A stretch of 64,000 nucleotides of DNA from Panicum virgatum (GCF_016808335.1 NC_053153.1:16813033-16877032), one strand, 5' to 3'. Counted from the first letter of the stretch, positions 48,141 through 59,866 are shown. Translations and numbers: made by a program. The notes: generated from the sequence alone by a model not told the origin.

Positions 48141-49110
48141 AGGTAGAGGAACCCTAGCGTGCGTGCTGCCTGCAGCGTGCTCCTGGTGAGAAATGAGAAC
48201 CCAGCGAGGCAGCGATTCAGCGATGCGCGTCCACTTTTGGAGCCACCACCACCCACCTCCGGCTGTAGCCGACGACCCCCCTCCGGCAGTCCGGCCTATC
48301 CATTTCCAACCGCCTGATGCAAAACCAACGGCTCCAATGCACAACCAACAACGACTGAAGTCAATTAGCGGTCAATGAAGTCAACAAGGCCACGACGCCT
48401 TTCCTTTGCAGAAAGCGAAAGTCAGTGGAAAACGTAGCTTTAGACCCTGTCTTTCCTTCTTCTTTTTTTTGACAGTAGACCCTGTCTTTCTTGGAAACAA
48501 AACATTCGTCCTCCGTTACAATGATTTATGCTCTTTTAGCCCTCGTAGTTTCAGGAGTTTAACCCATCCACAGCCTTTTGCCTATATGAGAGTTTACCTG
48601 GAAGACCCGGTAATTTACTTTTTCTTCTCAGTTATGTCCTAATATTTAAAGATGCATACCTCCCTCAAGCATCTCCAGGAGATGATTAGATAAAAATATT
48701 AACAAATTTAATGATTTAGCAACTCTCTAAAAATAGATTTGATAAAAAATATACTAGAGTACTCCAACAGAATCTGTAAAAAAATAAATTTGATAAAAAA
48801 TGGATTTTATAGAAGCATCACCAAAAGTCTAGCCAAATCTCAATCTCTACATTTCTGTTTAGCAATCCATTTGGTTAAGATTCCTATATTTGGCTACACT
48901 CCAACACACTAGTCAAAATCTCACCCTTCATATCCAATTCTTCTCTCCTGTGTCCAAATCACTATCGCATGGGCCATCATTTACAATAAACCTATGTTAA
49001 TGAGTCAATATAAAATCTTATGTCTAATAATGAATAATACTACTCGTACACAACCATTATAATAGGGATGGTGAATCAAAAGGGAAACATCTACTACTTT
49101 ATCATGCTGA
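48141..49110. other. Spacer, AT-rich, nothing firm
   Basis: 48160-48400 is moderately GC-rich, with open frames on both strands and no recognisable product; it may be the 5' part of the RNase H-like remnant. 48660-48960 is AT-rich with AGCATCTCCAGGAG and ACTCCAACAG strings typical of MITE ends, but no matching terminus was found. Confidence 0.4.
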
Positions 49111-49119
49111 TTTATTTAA

Positions 49120-49922
49120 GAGTAAAGTGCGTCACCGGTCTCTAAACTTGTTCGACTATATCACCCCGGTCCCTGAACTCGTAAATCGATCGTTTATGTC
49201 CTCAAATTTGTTTGGCTGTGTCGTTTCGGTCCTTAAACTTATAAACCATATATTTAGATCCTCAAATTTGTCCAGTCGTATCATCTCAGTCCCTAAATTT
49301 GGTTTTGAGTCTCATATAAGTCCAAACAGGACGATTTAAAACCTCTATATCAAAAATAATTTATAACTTTTTCATATGAACTCGAATGAAGACAAATTTT
49401 GTATCAAAATTGTATCTCTCGACGCGATCTACAACTTTGCAGTTGAAAAGTTTTTGAATTAAAATTGTTTAGAGTCAAAATTTAATTTTAACTTTTAAAT
49501 TTCAAAATCTATAAACTTACAACAATATTTTGAGATCCTAAACAGTTTTAATTCAAAAATATTTCAACTACAAAATTGTAGATTACGTCGAGGGCTACCA
49601 TCTTGATATAAAGTTTATCTTTATTTAAGTTCATATGAAAAAATTATGAATTACTTTTTGATATATAGATTTTAGATCGTCTTGTTTTGACCCATATGAG
49701 ATTCAAAATCAAGTTTAGGGACCGGAATGACATGATTGAACAAATTTGAGAACGTAAACGTTTGATTTTCTAGTTTAGGGACCGGGATGACACAATGGAA
49801 CAAGTTTATGGACCTAGATGACACAGAAGGACAAGTTTGAGGACCTGAATGGTCGATTTGTGAGTTTATGGACCGGGATGACACACTGACACAAGTTTAG
49901 GGACCGGTGATGGACTTTACTC
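49120..49922. mobile_element. Foldback MITE with 9-bp TSD (Mutator type)
   Basis: The 803-bp element starts GAGTAAAGTGCGTCACCGG and ends with its inverted copy CTTTACTC. It is flanked by the perfect 9-bp duplication TTTATTTAA (49111-49119 and 49923-49931). Nearly the whole element folds: 49120-49520 pairs with 49540-49922 with moderate divergence, and the outer arms contain repeated GACCGGGATGACAC-type units. The 9-bp duplication points to a Mutator-like transposase acting in trans. No coding capacity. Confidence 0.88.
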
Positions 49923-49931
49923 TTTATTTAA

Positions 49932-50239
49932 ATGATGCCCTGCTGACATGGGAAGAGCAAATGGTATGCGAAGTAAACTTAAGGTCCATTTTAATCTAAA
50001 AAAGAAATTTGAGGAACTTAAGTGACCTATTTAATAGTTTAGGGATCAAAATTATCCTTGGAGCAAAGTTTCAAGGACGTATTTGGCTATTATGCCAATT
50101 ATCCTTGGGTGTTTTTTTCGGTGTTTGCCTCTTTGGCCAATGTTGAAAAATGGAAAAAAAATTGAGCGCTCTTTTTTCTGAAAAGTCCGAGCTCTCCAAT
50201 TTTCTGAAAAGTCAGGCTCACTGGAGGCGGTGGGGCTTG
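49932..50239. other. Spacer, nothing recognised
   Basis: AT-rich sequence with a small inverted repeat around 50170-50215 built from two copies of TTTTCTGAAAAGTC. No gene. Confidence 0.45.
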
Positions 50240-50944
50240 AGGTTGGGGAATAAAATTGAATCCAGCACGTCACCTAGAGCTATCTCCATGAGTTCAAATT
50301 TCTTTTGAACACTACCCCTACAAGTCACAATTGGCATTACAATTGGTGTCAAGATAGGAGGTGCCACAAGCTTTGAAAAAGGGGGAACTTGTTCAAACAA
50401 AGAGAGATATGCTAAATCTAGTTGGTGTAACACTCTATCACTAGTAAATTTCTTTTGCTACAAATGCTCCTTGTTGCTAGTGGTTATGAAGCTTTTAGGT
50501 GTTTGATGACAAAGGGGGAGAAATGTACCCTAAAAGCAAGCAAATAGTCTAGAGTAAATGATGCCATTAGCAAGGGGGAGGAATGGAAAATGCAATGCAA
50601 AAGGATGCATAGTGATAGGGGGAGGTATTTAGTCAATATGGGGGAGAAGTGCAATTTGATGATCCCATGGACTAATGTACAAAAAATTTTCATTGCTCAT
50701 ATGGTTCAAATCACACAATTGTCTTACATTGGCCACAAGCCATTGTTTCAAAATTGCTATCAAGCCGGAAGTATTTCGTCCTATGGACTAATCAAATGCC
50801 GGTAGCTTTTAAAATGAGCATTGAAATGTCATCCGAGCAAGCTAAGTAGTTTCTAACTTTTCAAATTGGTATCAATTTCATATTCTTGCAATTCATCTTG
50901 CTTGCTTTTGTTGTGTTGTCATCAATCACCAAAAAGGGGGAGAT

Positions 50945-52404
50945 TGTAGCGAAAATGGCCTCTCATGCCATATTTCGATATAATGTTTTGGCAATTGATG
51001 ACACACACAACACTTGGACTAATATATGTGTTAAGATGATCATTATTAGGCTTATAGGTCCAAGGGATGAAAAGATACAAAACCCCGAAGAAATCAGGTC
51101 GAAAGGACCAAGACAGAGGTAATTTGCACTCACCGGTTAAACCGACGTGAGGCAAATTACATACACCGGTGCAATGAGTTCAGAGAAGACTCAGTCAGCA
51201 GAGTGCACCGGATGAACCAATGATGGGGAAAATGATGGCGTCGGTGCAATGGACCCAGAAGCTGAGGCTAGGGTTTAACGTCGGTTGAACTGACGATGCC
51301 TGAAGACAAGCGTCGGTGCAGTTGTCCAGAGACTCCGTTTTTGGGGGGTTTCTGAGTACATACACCGGATAAACCGACGATTGATTCAAGAGCGTCGGTG
51401 CAATTGATCAAGTAGCCGTTGGAACAGTAACGGCTAGTTGCTGGGAAAATACGTTCACCGGTTGAACCGATGCTACATCGGTTAATTGCCCGTACAAGTA
51501 ACGGCTAGTATTTCAGTCGGGCAGATTATATTCACCGGTTGAACCGACGATGACTTTTGGGGGAACGTCGGATTAACCGGCGTTAGGTACTTTCCAGACA
51601 GTTTTTCTCCAACGGCTATATTTGCTTGTGCTGCCTATATATACCCCCATGGCCGGTTGTCACACATGGTTGGAAGCCTCAAGAGTGGAAGAAAGTGCTG
51701 TCCAAGCAAAGATCCATCACCAACCATCCTAGAAGTGCTTAGTGTCATATCTAGCTTATGAGAAGCTTTGAGAGAGTGCTTTGTGCACTTGTATAGGCTT
51801 AGTTCTTGAGAAGTCTTGCCGAGGCAAGCAAAGCATTCCCGTCGACAACCCTCCGACTTGGTGTGGAGCGGTGCCGACACTTTGTACGGGGGAAGAGGAG
51901 ACCCCCTCCTTGGTGGAGAAGCTCCGTAGTGGATTTCGGCCGGGTGACCGAGAGAGACGGTGGAGGTGCACGAGACTCGGTGTCTTGTGGGCACTTGCCT
52001 TTGCTTGCCGGTGCGCCTTGGTGGTCTAGTGCAAGACGGTGATCGGATGAGCCTTGGTGTCCCGTGGATGTAGGCGGTTGAGCCGAACCACATTACATGA
52101 CCGTGTCTACTCGAGAGTTTGCATCCCTCTTGCCCTTACCACTTTACTTACCGTATTACGTTTCCGCATTTACTCTATCTTGCGTGCCTTTACTTTCCTA
52201 GTTAGTTTGATTAGGATTGGCTATAGGATGCAAGTTTTTTGGGGTAAGTAGGAGTAGCATAGATAAACCTTGGTAATAACTAGCATGTGTAGGACGTGTT
52301 AGGTTTATCTTATGCAAGTAGTTTGAGCCCTAGGTTAGAAAGCGAATTAGCGATCCTATTCACCCCCTCCCCCTCTAGAGTCGGACACCCCGGTGATCCT
52401 TACA
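50945..52404 (+). repeat. Sirevirus-like 3' LTR
   Basis: About 1460 bp from TGTAGCGAAAATGG to GATCCTTACA, with TG...CA ends. It contains a TATA motif (CTATATATACCCC) at about 51635-51646, presumably the LTR promoter, and the tandem CCGGT-rich block at 51125-51585. The GAGTCGGACACCCCGGTGAT string near the end is typical of these LTRs in grasses. Confidence 0.7.
51125..51585. repeat. Degenerate CCGGTTGAACCGACG repeats in LTR
   Basis: At least ten degenerate copies of a motif like CACCGGTTGAACCGACGATG, spaced 20-50 bp and partly palindromic, lie upstream of the LTR TATA box. They sit where enhancer elements are expected in the U3 region. Confidence 0.75.
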
Positions 52405-52775
52405 TGCAGGCGCAACGCGCGCCACCTGCGGGTGCGCCGCGCGCACGCGCCAATTCGCAGTAGTGGGCGAACACAACGACTAGGGGTTGCACGTGCGTGC
52501 GGTGCGATGTTCGTGAGCACGTGTAGTTAGCCGGTGTGGGTGCGCATGGGTGGGTTCACTGGTGTGAGCGCGCATGCGTGTGTTCGTGCGCGGGCTCGCG
52601 GCTTCGTCGGTATGATGTTCGTGTGCAGGCGCACGGCTTCGCCAGTATGCTTTTGTTGCGCGGGCGCGTGGGTACTCGCGTTCTACTATTTGTGAGAGCG
52701 GATTCGTGGTTCGCCGGCGCGGTGTGCGGGCGATTGTGTGTTGTGGTGTGACATATTGCGTTCGATTATTTGCAG
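52405..52775. other. GT/GC-rich spacer before spliced gene
   Basis: Unusual sequence rich in GTGCG and CGCGC strings. It ends in a pyrimidine-poor stretch and TTTGCAG, the acceptor of the next gene's first visible exon. No coding sequence is supported; it is probably intron sequence. Confidence 0.4.
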
Positions 52776-54891
52776 GGGTGAGCCTGTTGTTAAGCCCTCG
52801 AGTGGCCAAAGGCTCCCTGTCCCTCTACCAACGTCAAGAGGCCTCAACATCTCGGCAGGACTTCCTGACGTGATAGAAGTGGTTTTTGGATCAATTTTAC
52901 TAGCATTTGTCATTGCCTTTGCAAAACCATTAGTCCGTAATGTCATCATTGTGTTTAGCTTCCTACTCAAGAAATTGAAAGACTTTTTGGAGTGCTTGCG
53001 CCTTCATCTATGCCCAGAAAGTGGTACTATGGATTGCTCTATTTCAGAATTTAGTGTTTTGTTCCTTCTATTATAAATGTATGCTAAATAGCTTTACTGC
53101 TGAAATTTCTCACGTTGCAGCAGCTTCGGAAGAAACACAGAATGATGGTGACGTGGAAATAAATGAAATATCAGCTGCTTATTCGGTGCGAATTTACCGA
53201 TATGGTATATCTTACTAGCACATCTTAATAGCAAATCACCAATTGGATTTCTTTCTATTTGTCTTACATCTATATTCCTCACTCACTCTTGTATAAATTA
53301 TTGTTGGGAACCGAGGTGGCCCTAATACCAACTATGCTGAGGATCTACACCTAAGACACACCAACTCACTCTAGAGTCGGTTAGCCTTTTCAATTTCTAG
53401 TTACTTAGTGTATAATAGCCAAGACCCTTTGTGATCCCAGGTGGCAGAGACAACCTACAATACTAAGAAATTGGGAGACTAACACTTACAAATCACTTGA
53501 TTTATTACAACACAATAGTATTACACATGAGTACACAACACACCCTCTCTTTGTGACTATCCTAGCACTCACCCTTCTCATCTATCATGCTCTTGGTTGG
53601 ATGGCATGGAAAGAGAGAGGGACTCTATTTATAGGACAAGGGAGAACCATGAGGTTGTGACAAGTGTCCCCCATTATAGAAATTTTCTAGATATTACAAT
53701 ATTATCTAATTTATTTTATTATAAAATCTAGACTACTCTATGGTAAATATCTTACTATTGCATAGTGTAGAACATTCTAGAAGGTTATTTTGCCTTCTTT
53801 CAACAATCATGTATCAGATGGTGGCATTGATAATGACAGACAAGAGCTAACTCCATTATTCCAGATTGAGTCATTGACTGAATCAAATGTGACCTCTCTC
53901 TCATATCCTCTAAGTCTTATTAATGATTTAGACATTCTGGATGAAGAATTCTACACAGAGGTATATCATCAGCCAATATTGCTTTGTAAATGTTCAGTTA
54001 GTGAGATATCTAATACATAATCAATTCTAAAACATTTATGTTTTGCCAGTTTAGGGCAGTCCCAATGCTATGACTAGGATAGTTTGCATATAACATACTA
54101 TTGACAATGCAATAAGTTGTTGCAAGTTTTGTTTTAAAACTATTGATTCTCTACTTTGACTCTTGTATTATATATTTATGAACTATCAATTTATATATGA
54201 AGGAAGCGTCTCATTATTTTGTCTTCTGTACATATACTTGTAGGATGGAACTGGATTTAATGACCTTAGTGATCCTTCGCCAAATTCTCTTACTGAGGAT
54301 ATTAAATGCTTGATGGATGGTTCCGAGAATCACAACACTCCAGATTTGGTGAATTTTCTATCTTCTTTGTCACACCATTACTGTGAGCTGCTTAACTTGT
54401 GGTAGTTCTGGTGGTACTGCCTTGCGACATAGGTATATTACCATTAAGCAGAAGTTGTATTACAGTTTTGGTAATATTGAAGTGTCAGGGCTGAAATATT
54501 GAAGTGTCAGGACTGAAATTTCTCACCTTGCAGCTTTGGTAATATTGAAGTGTCAGGACTGAAATAACAAACCAAGAGTAGCTTTTGTTTGCCCTTTTCT
54601 TTTTATGTCACCCCCAAAAATGCCAGATGCTAGCGTTCTTGCACATTTGCATAGCTGCCAAGCTCTCCGTCTAGATTTCTTCTAGGAAACTTGTTTAATT
54701 TATGTTCTTTCTTGGATAGCTTGTATTACTGGAATGTTCGTTCATTTAAATTGTAGCAACTGTAGGACTGCTACAACTAATTAACAACGTGCTGTATATT
54801 TGAATCCACCAACTCTATGCCGTTTTTTAGTTTCTACTAATTGGCTTTAACCTTGTAGGGAGGCAATGGAGCTGAAGAACGGCGGCACTGA
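52776..54891 (+). CDS. Spliced gene, unknown membrane-associated protein (5' end not seen)
   Basis: I do not recognise the family. Five exons join in phase: 52776-53023 (partial 5' side), 53121-53204, 53818-53960, 54244-54348 and 54859-54891 (stop TGA), with GT-AG introns. The visible part is about 204 aa. Exon 1 encodes VIEVVFGSILLAFVIAFAKP and VRNVIIVFSFLLKK, one or two membrane helices followed by a basic flank. The rest is acidic and hydrophilic (DNDRQELTPLFQIES, NDLDILDEEFYTE) and the C-terminus is GAEERRH. No start codon is convincing in the visible exon, and the Sirevirus-like LTR ends 371 bp upstream, so upstream exons may lie beyond it or be lost. Intron 2 contains a solo LTR. Confidence 0.55.
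53302..53805 (-). mobile_element. Solo LTR in intron
   Basis: A 504-bp sequence from TGTTGGGAACC to CTTTCAACA with TG...CA ends and imperfect flanking duplication ATTAT/ATCAT (53297-53301 and 53806-53810). The minus strand carries a TATAAATAGAG promoter motif, so the LTR is inverted relative to the host gene. No internal retroelement sequence is left, as expected after LTR-LTR recombination. Confidence 0.7.
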
Positions 54892-55527
54892 GGTGGCTTA
54901 GAGCACACGTGAAAACTGGATCACCATTTTCCTTCTTTTTTTTGGGATGCTTTTTAGGTTTGGCCGTTTGGGTAGAAACACTCGGTGGTCAGTAATTTGC
55001 AGCTAGAAACACTGTACGCAGCGTATCACGGTATCAGGATCTGCTGTACTCTGGAACGGCGGCGCTTGGTGTTCTTTGTTGCCAGGTTGGGAAGCCTGCT
55101 GTGATATATACTTGGAGAATAGCTAGTCCAGAGGTAGTGGTCACTCGCAATGTTTACGTGATAGGTACCTGAGTGGCTGATTACGATGTGTTCCCCTATA
55201 TATACAACTAGGGATATTGGCGTGCTAACGCCGCGCCTGTATGTGATGTGCATATACTGTAGTATGGTCTGTGTGTGGGTTCATTTTTGGCAGTAGAGAA
55301 AGACTCGGACAGATCAGGTGATGGAAAAAATTTTGTGCTGGTAAAAACGACATGTTGAAGCCCACTGGTTAGATTGGGCCCATTCTATGTATCATTCCCC
55401 CCGGCTCCGTGAGCTCTGGGGGCGTCCACGTCGTCCTGAAATATGTAGCCCCTTCGATTCTTTATCTACGGTTCCTATCCGATTCAATTGGCTCCAACGT
55501 ATAAAGTCTTCGGTTCACATTCTGTAC
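54892..55527. other. 3' UTR and spacer
   Basis: The first few hundred bases are probably the 3' UTR of the unknown spliced gene. No further coding signal is seen up to the MITE at 55531. Confidence 0.5.
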
Positions 55528-55530
55528 CTA

Positions 55531-55897
55531 GGCCATGTTTAGTTCGTTTTACATGTTTTTGCAAAAAAAATTTGCTTGGAAATCTTGCCAATTTGAAATA
55601 CTAAATGAAGTCTATTTATAAAACTTTTTGCACAGATGGGTTGTAAATCGCGAGACGAATCTAATTATGCTAATTAATCCATGATTAATCAATAATTAGC
55701 GGATGGTTACTGTAGCATCACTGTTGCAAATCATGGATTAAGTAGCCTCATTAGATTCGTCTCGCGATTTACAGCCCAACCATACAAAAAGTTTTGTAAA
55801 TAGACTTCATTTAGTACTTCAAATTAGCAAAATTCCTTTGCACTTTTTTGCGTTTACGATTTTTTTTGCGTTTACGGGGTGGGAACTAAACAGCGCC
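55531..55897. mobile_element. Tourist-like MITE
   Basis: GGCCATGTTTAG at the start and CTAAACAGCGCC at the end, with CTA on both sides (55528-55530 and 55898-55900). The interior has two inverted TTCGTCTCGCGATTTACA-type blocks and ACTGTAGCATCACTG, shared with the MITE at 25031-25373. Confidence 0.85.
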
Positions 55898-56010
55898 CTA
55901 GTGCAATAGCTCATCCCACTGCCATAAAAAATTCCAAGGTTCACATACTGTACTCGCGTGCAAAGGGCCCAGCTCATCCCATTGCCATCAGAAGTCTCAA
56001 AGTTCACATA

Positions 56011-56395
56011 GGGCCTGATTGGTTCTCTTCCCTTATGAGCCAGGATCGCACCAGAGAGCCAGGCCGGTGGGAGCCAAGCCCAGCACATGCAACAAGTCAG
56101 TGTTTGGTTGGTTGGGCCAGTGCAGCCAGGCCACAGCGAGATGTTGTTTGGTTGCAGATTTGCACACACAGGCTTCCACTTTTACTGTCTGTGCACGCAC
56201 CCCGAGCATGCGTGCTCGCATCACCAGAGCCAGGCTCTGGAGAAACGAGTGATTTCTGCGTATCACCGGAGCCTAGCTCCAGGTACCTCTTTGCAGCCCG
56301 CGAGACAGGCCCCATCGCTGGAGCAGCCAACCAATCAGCTGGAGCTTGCATCGGGAGAGCCTGGTCGGCGCCCACGCAGCCAACCAAACACACCC
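56011..56395. mobile_element. Small TIR element
   Basis: Ends GGGCCTGATTGGTT and the inverse of GGGTGTGTTTGGTTGG, with ATA on both sides (56008-56010 and 56396-56398). The interior contains several AGCCAGG/CCTGGCT strings in both orientations. No transposase. Confidence 0.6.
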
Positions 56396-56399
56396 ATAC

Positions 56400-57291
56400 T
56401 GTACTCGCGTGTAGAGGTAGGCAAAGTCAGCAGTCCCTGTTCCTTCCACGAAATTTCTCACTGTTCCTCCTCTCCTCCGCCTTCTATACCTCCGCTCTGG
56501 CGCGTAGGCGAGGAGTGCGTCCCATTTCCGCCGCCGCTCTGGCGCCGTCCTCGCCGACCCACCATCTGTCCTCGGTGGCGCTGCTCCTCGCTCACAGCCG
56601 GTATGGCCGGTGGCGCGTGAGGCCGCCCGGATTCGCTGCTCCCCGACCACGACTGGTTCGGCCAGGTGAACGTGCGGCCGGTCCAGCGCCGCCGCTGCTT
56701 GCTCGCGGCAGCCTACCCTGCGCCTCGGCTCCTCTCTCGCGTCGCGACCGTCCAGCGGCTGCCTTCGCTCCTCGCCCGCGGCCGTTCTAGCGGCGCCGCT
56801 GCCTGCTCGTGGCCTACCCTACACTCCGGCTCCTCGCAGGCAGCCGGCCAGGCGACGGCGACGGCCGTCGCTCTCCGCCCGCGGCCAGTACGGCCAGGCG
56901 GCGCGTGCGCCCGCCCCGGCTTCAATCGCCGCTCCTCGCCCACCGCGGCCTGCCATGCGCCCCGGCTCCTCGCCCACGACCGGCTAGGCGGCGGCCGTCG
57001 CTCCCTGCCCACGGCCAGACCAACGCCATTGCTTCTCGCCTGCGGCCAACTCAGTGCTGCAGCTCCTCAGGAGCCTCTTGTCCCGGTACTGCTCGAGGGA
57101 GGACTGGTCCGGGAGGGAGGTCTGCTCGATCGCGGCCGGAGGTCGCGCACCGCTCTGAGGTCGTCGCCAGCCACCGCGGCCTCGCGCTCCGAGTAGGCGG
57201 AGGCGATGTAATGGCCCCGCCCCTCCTCGCCTAGCTGCCGCGCCCGCGCCGCCGGGGTGGGACCTGGAGAAGGAGGGAGGGCTGGTAGCAG
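56400..57291. other. GC-rich block, possible captured fragments
   Basis: Nearly 900 bp of CpG-rich DNA with overlapping open frames on both strands. The plus-strand Arg/Pro/Ala-rich translations and a minus-strand frame near 57050-57260 (QTSLPDQSSLEQYRD) match nothing I can name. It resembles first-exon or leader sequence collected from host genes. Confidence 0.35.
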
Positions 57292-57456
57292 CTGCGCCTC
57301 GGGGCCCCGGTTGAGTGGGCGTCGGCGGCGCACACGGCCGCGGCGCTGGTGTGCGCCATGGCGGCCACCGTGCTCGCGCTCGTGCACATCTACCGCCGCC
57401 TCCTCCACCAGCCAATCTACCAGCGATTCATCATCTGCATGATCTTCGTGGTCCCG
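57292..57456 (+). pseudogene. DUF300/LAZ1-like first-exon fragment
   Basis: The open frame after a stop at 57289 encodes a hydrophobic helix, then YQRFIICMIFVVP, ending at a GT donor (57457). This resembles the start of DUF300 (LAZ1/TMEM184-like) membrane proteins, where QKFLIGLILMVP is followed by VYA at the same splice position. No downstream exon beginning VYA could be found, and no good ATG precedes the helix except an internal Met. I read it as a gene fragment, perhaps carried by a Helitron. Confidence 0.4.
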
Positions 57457-59837
57457 GTAATTCTCCCCGTCCGGCGCTACCCTTCCTGTTCATCAGTTCC
57501 CCAGCGCCAAATCTATTGCTGCTTTCGTGAAAAATGTCCTTTTGGGGGCGAATTTGAGAGTGTTTTGCAGAATCGCAGTTATTAGCTTGAATAAGACCCG
57601 GTTTAGGTGACTTTGCAGGAGTTCGTTGCTTGCCAATGCCATTGGGTTTGTTTATGCTCTTAGGTTTCAGTCGGGGGCTCGGGGCCTAAAGTGTCTTCTC
57701 AGACAGGGTGCCCGTGAAAGCCCAGCTGTAATTGGAAATTGAAGTACCCAGTGATAAATTTGATGTAGCTTTGTGCGCCATGTATGTAGCTCTATGTGAT
57801 TTTGCCCTAGTTTTCTTTGATGTATGCAATTGACTTTATTGTGGCTTTGGAGCTTGTGATTTTCTCCAGAGTATGTGGGTTGGGTGCTTCGGGGTGAAGA
57901 AGCAGCGCCATTGCTATTTCCTATTTCCTATCTGCTAATTGCTCTCCCTCTGCACTTCTCTTTCTTCCTCCAGTTCCAGTGAAGAACGCTAATCTCTAGA
58001 TCAAACGGATCCGTTGCAACCTCAACACCACTCAAGTTTCAACACGAGCTCTTCTAGGTATTACACATCTGTAGAGACAATCCTTTTCCCTCTCTACTTC
58101 TCATTCTGTTTTAATCGTATCAGATGTGTTGCGCCTCTTTTTTTTTCTTCCATAGGTCAGTTGGTAATCTAAATCTACTAATTTCAATTAGAAATCTAGA
58201 TCTACTAATTTCTCTCCTCTTTGTTCATTCAGAGAGGGGTTACTTTCAAATGAAAATAAAAAGGGTTAAACCAGATTACACGGTATATTTAAACAACTGT
58301 AATTTATGGACGTTTCTTGCTTTGAGGGGAAACAATTTTGAAGGTGATGCATTAAATGTGAAGCAAAGTTGAATAATGCCCTGAACCAATACTTTTTTAT
58401 ATTAATTATTTATTGTTATGGTGAAAAGGAAATATAAAACATAGTTGACTAATGCTCTGTTCTTTAGAGTTGCAGGCCTTGAATGGTTGTCTCATGATCA
58501 AAACATATGGTGGCCTGAACCAACAATGACTTCCTGTATGTTCCAGCATTGGACAATATATGGTCATGTTTATAATTTTTACTACTGGTGGGAAGTATGT
58601 TCATAATTTTTTGAAGAGCTAGAGGAGTTGGCTTAGTTCAAGGTATTGGCTGCACCAGCGCTCTTAAGTTCTTTTTTAAACTTGAACACATATTCAGATG
58701 AAATACTTAGGTATCCATACATGTTAAAAGAATCATTATTATATATGTTGATGCTTAAGGGCTATACCGCTAGATTGTTTACTGCAACTTGCAACTGTAT
58801 TTATTTTTGCTAAACCAGCGTGTAGTTCCTACCTGCATCCTACTAGCTCCATTGACTCATCATTTTTCCACCTAATTTTTAGGTATGTTATATTTACTCA
58901 TTAGCATTTGATTACTTAAATAATATACTCCTAATAACCATTTTGCTACTGATAACACATGCTTTCCCAATGACAAATCTTGCAGGGATCCTGATTTCAA
59001 GGTACATTCCTAACTCTATCAGGGTCCAAAACTCTCTTCTATTACAGCTTCTACTGCCAATTGCAGTATTTTTTTATCAACATTATGCAAGTAACCTGGC
59101 ACAACATTGCACCTGTTCCGGAAAATCTTTGGTCTCAAATCACAAAGTGTTATTCACAGCAAGAACATCCAATAACTGAATCTCAGTAGAGCAAGAAAGC
59201 AATTATTTGTTGCAGGGACCTAATTTGCAGGTGCAATTCTGGCTCAGCAGCTGTCACGTCATTAAATAGAAAAGTTTATATTTTTTAAATCTTGTGTGGT
59301 TACTATAGTACTAATAGTTTTTAAGTTCAAAACCCTGCAGGACATCTACGCCTATATTGGGAAGGTCACTCCTCTCGGACCACCACAAATTAGGTTATGC
59401 TAAATTTCAAAGTAGCTTAAACTATGTAGTTGATAGTTACTACTTCCTAGGCAAAATGTAAAATAATAAAATTTCCTTGTATTAACCATAAATTTGGCCT
59501 GATGTTTTTATGTTCCCCGATAAATAATATGAATGTAATAATGTTACAAGTTCCAGTATTTAGATTGCAACTTTATTAACACTTACAGAGCTTACATATA
59601 TTTAACTAGATTTTCTATTTCATGAAATTCTAAATAATAAAATAGATACAAAGCAAATATGAGTGCGCGCCTAGAGTGCTATTTTCCTACATCTTTAACT
59701 CCAATCTTTCTGTTTCTCTTTTCACTGTAAAATGTGAAAAAAATATAAATACCATTCCTATAAATGCACGACTCCTGTGAATAAAAACAACTTCTCTTAC
59801 CATGATAATTACCTCCGGTAATTCAAAGAAATTATGA
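57457..59837. other. AT-rich stretch, no firm gene
   Basis: About 2.4 kb of mostly AT-rich sequence. Splice-acceptor-like TTGCAGG strings occur at 58474-58480 and 58982-58988, but the following frames are short and unrecognised. It may be intron-like filler of a Helitron whose 3' end is near 59866. Confidence 0.35.
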
Positions 59838-59866
59838 GCGCGCGCAACGCGTGCGCAATCCACTAG
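59838..59866 (+). other. Helitron-like 3' terminus
   Basis: GCGCGCGCAACGCGTGCGC can form a near-perfect hairpin and is followed within seven bases by CTAG and then T, the layout expected for a Helitron 3' end. The matching 5' end was not located. Confidence 0.4.

Larger units (their letters stand above)
50240..52404 (+). mobile_element. Sirevirus-like Copia 3' fragment
   Basis: The 3' end of a larger retroelement: noncoding 3' internal sequence, then one LTR. Upstream of the LTR there are repeated polypurine tracts AGGGGGAG at 50513-50520, 50573-50580, near 50617 and 50639, and immediately before the LTR at 50931-50942. Multiple polypurine tracts are a known mark of Sireviruses, plant-specific Copia elements. 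The gag-pol part and 5' LTR are missing from this window, so the copy is truncated. The left boundary is approximate. Confidence 0.7.
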
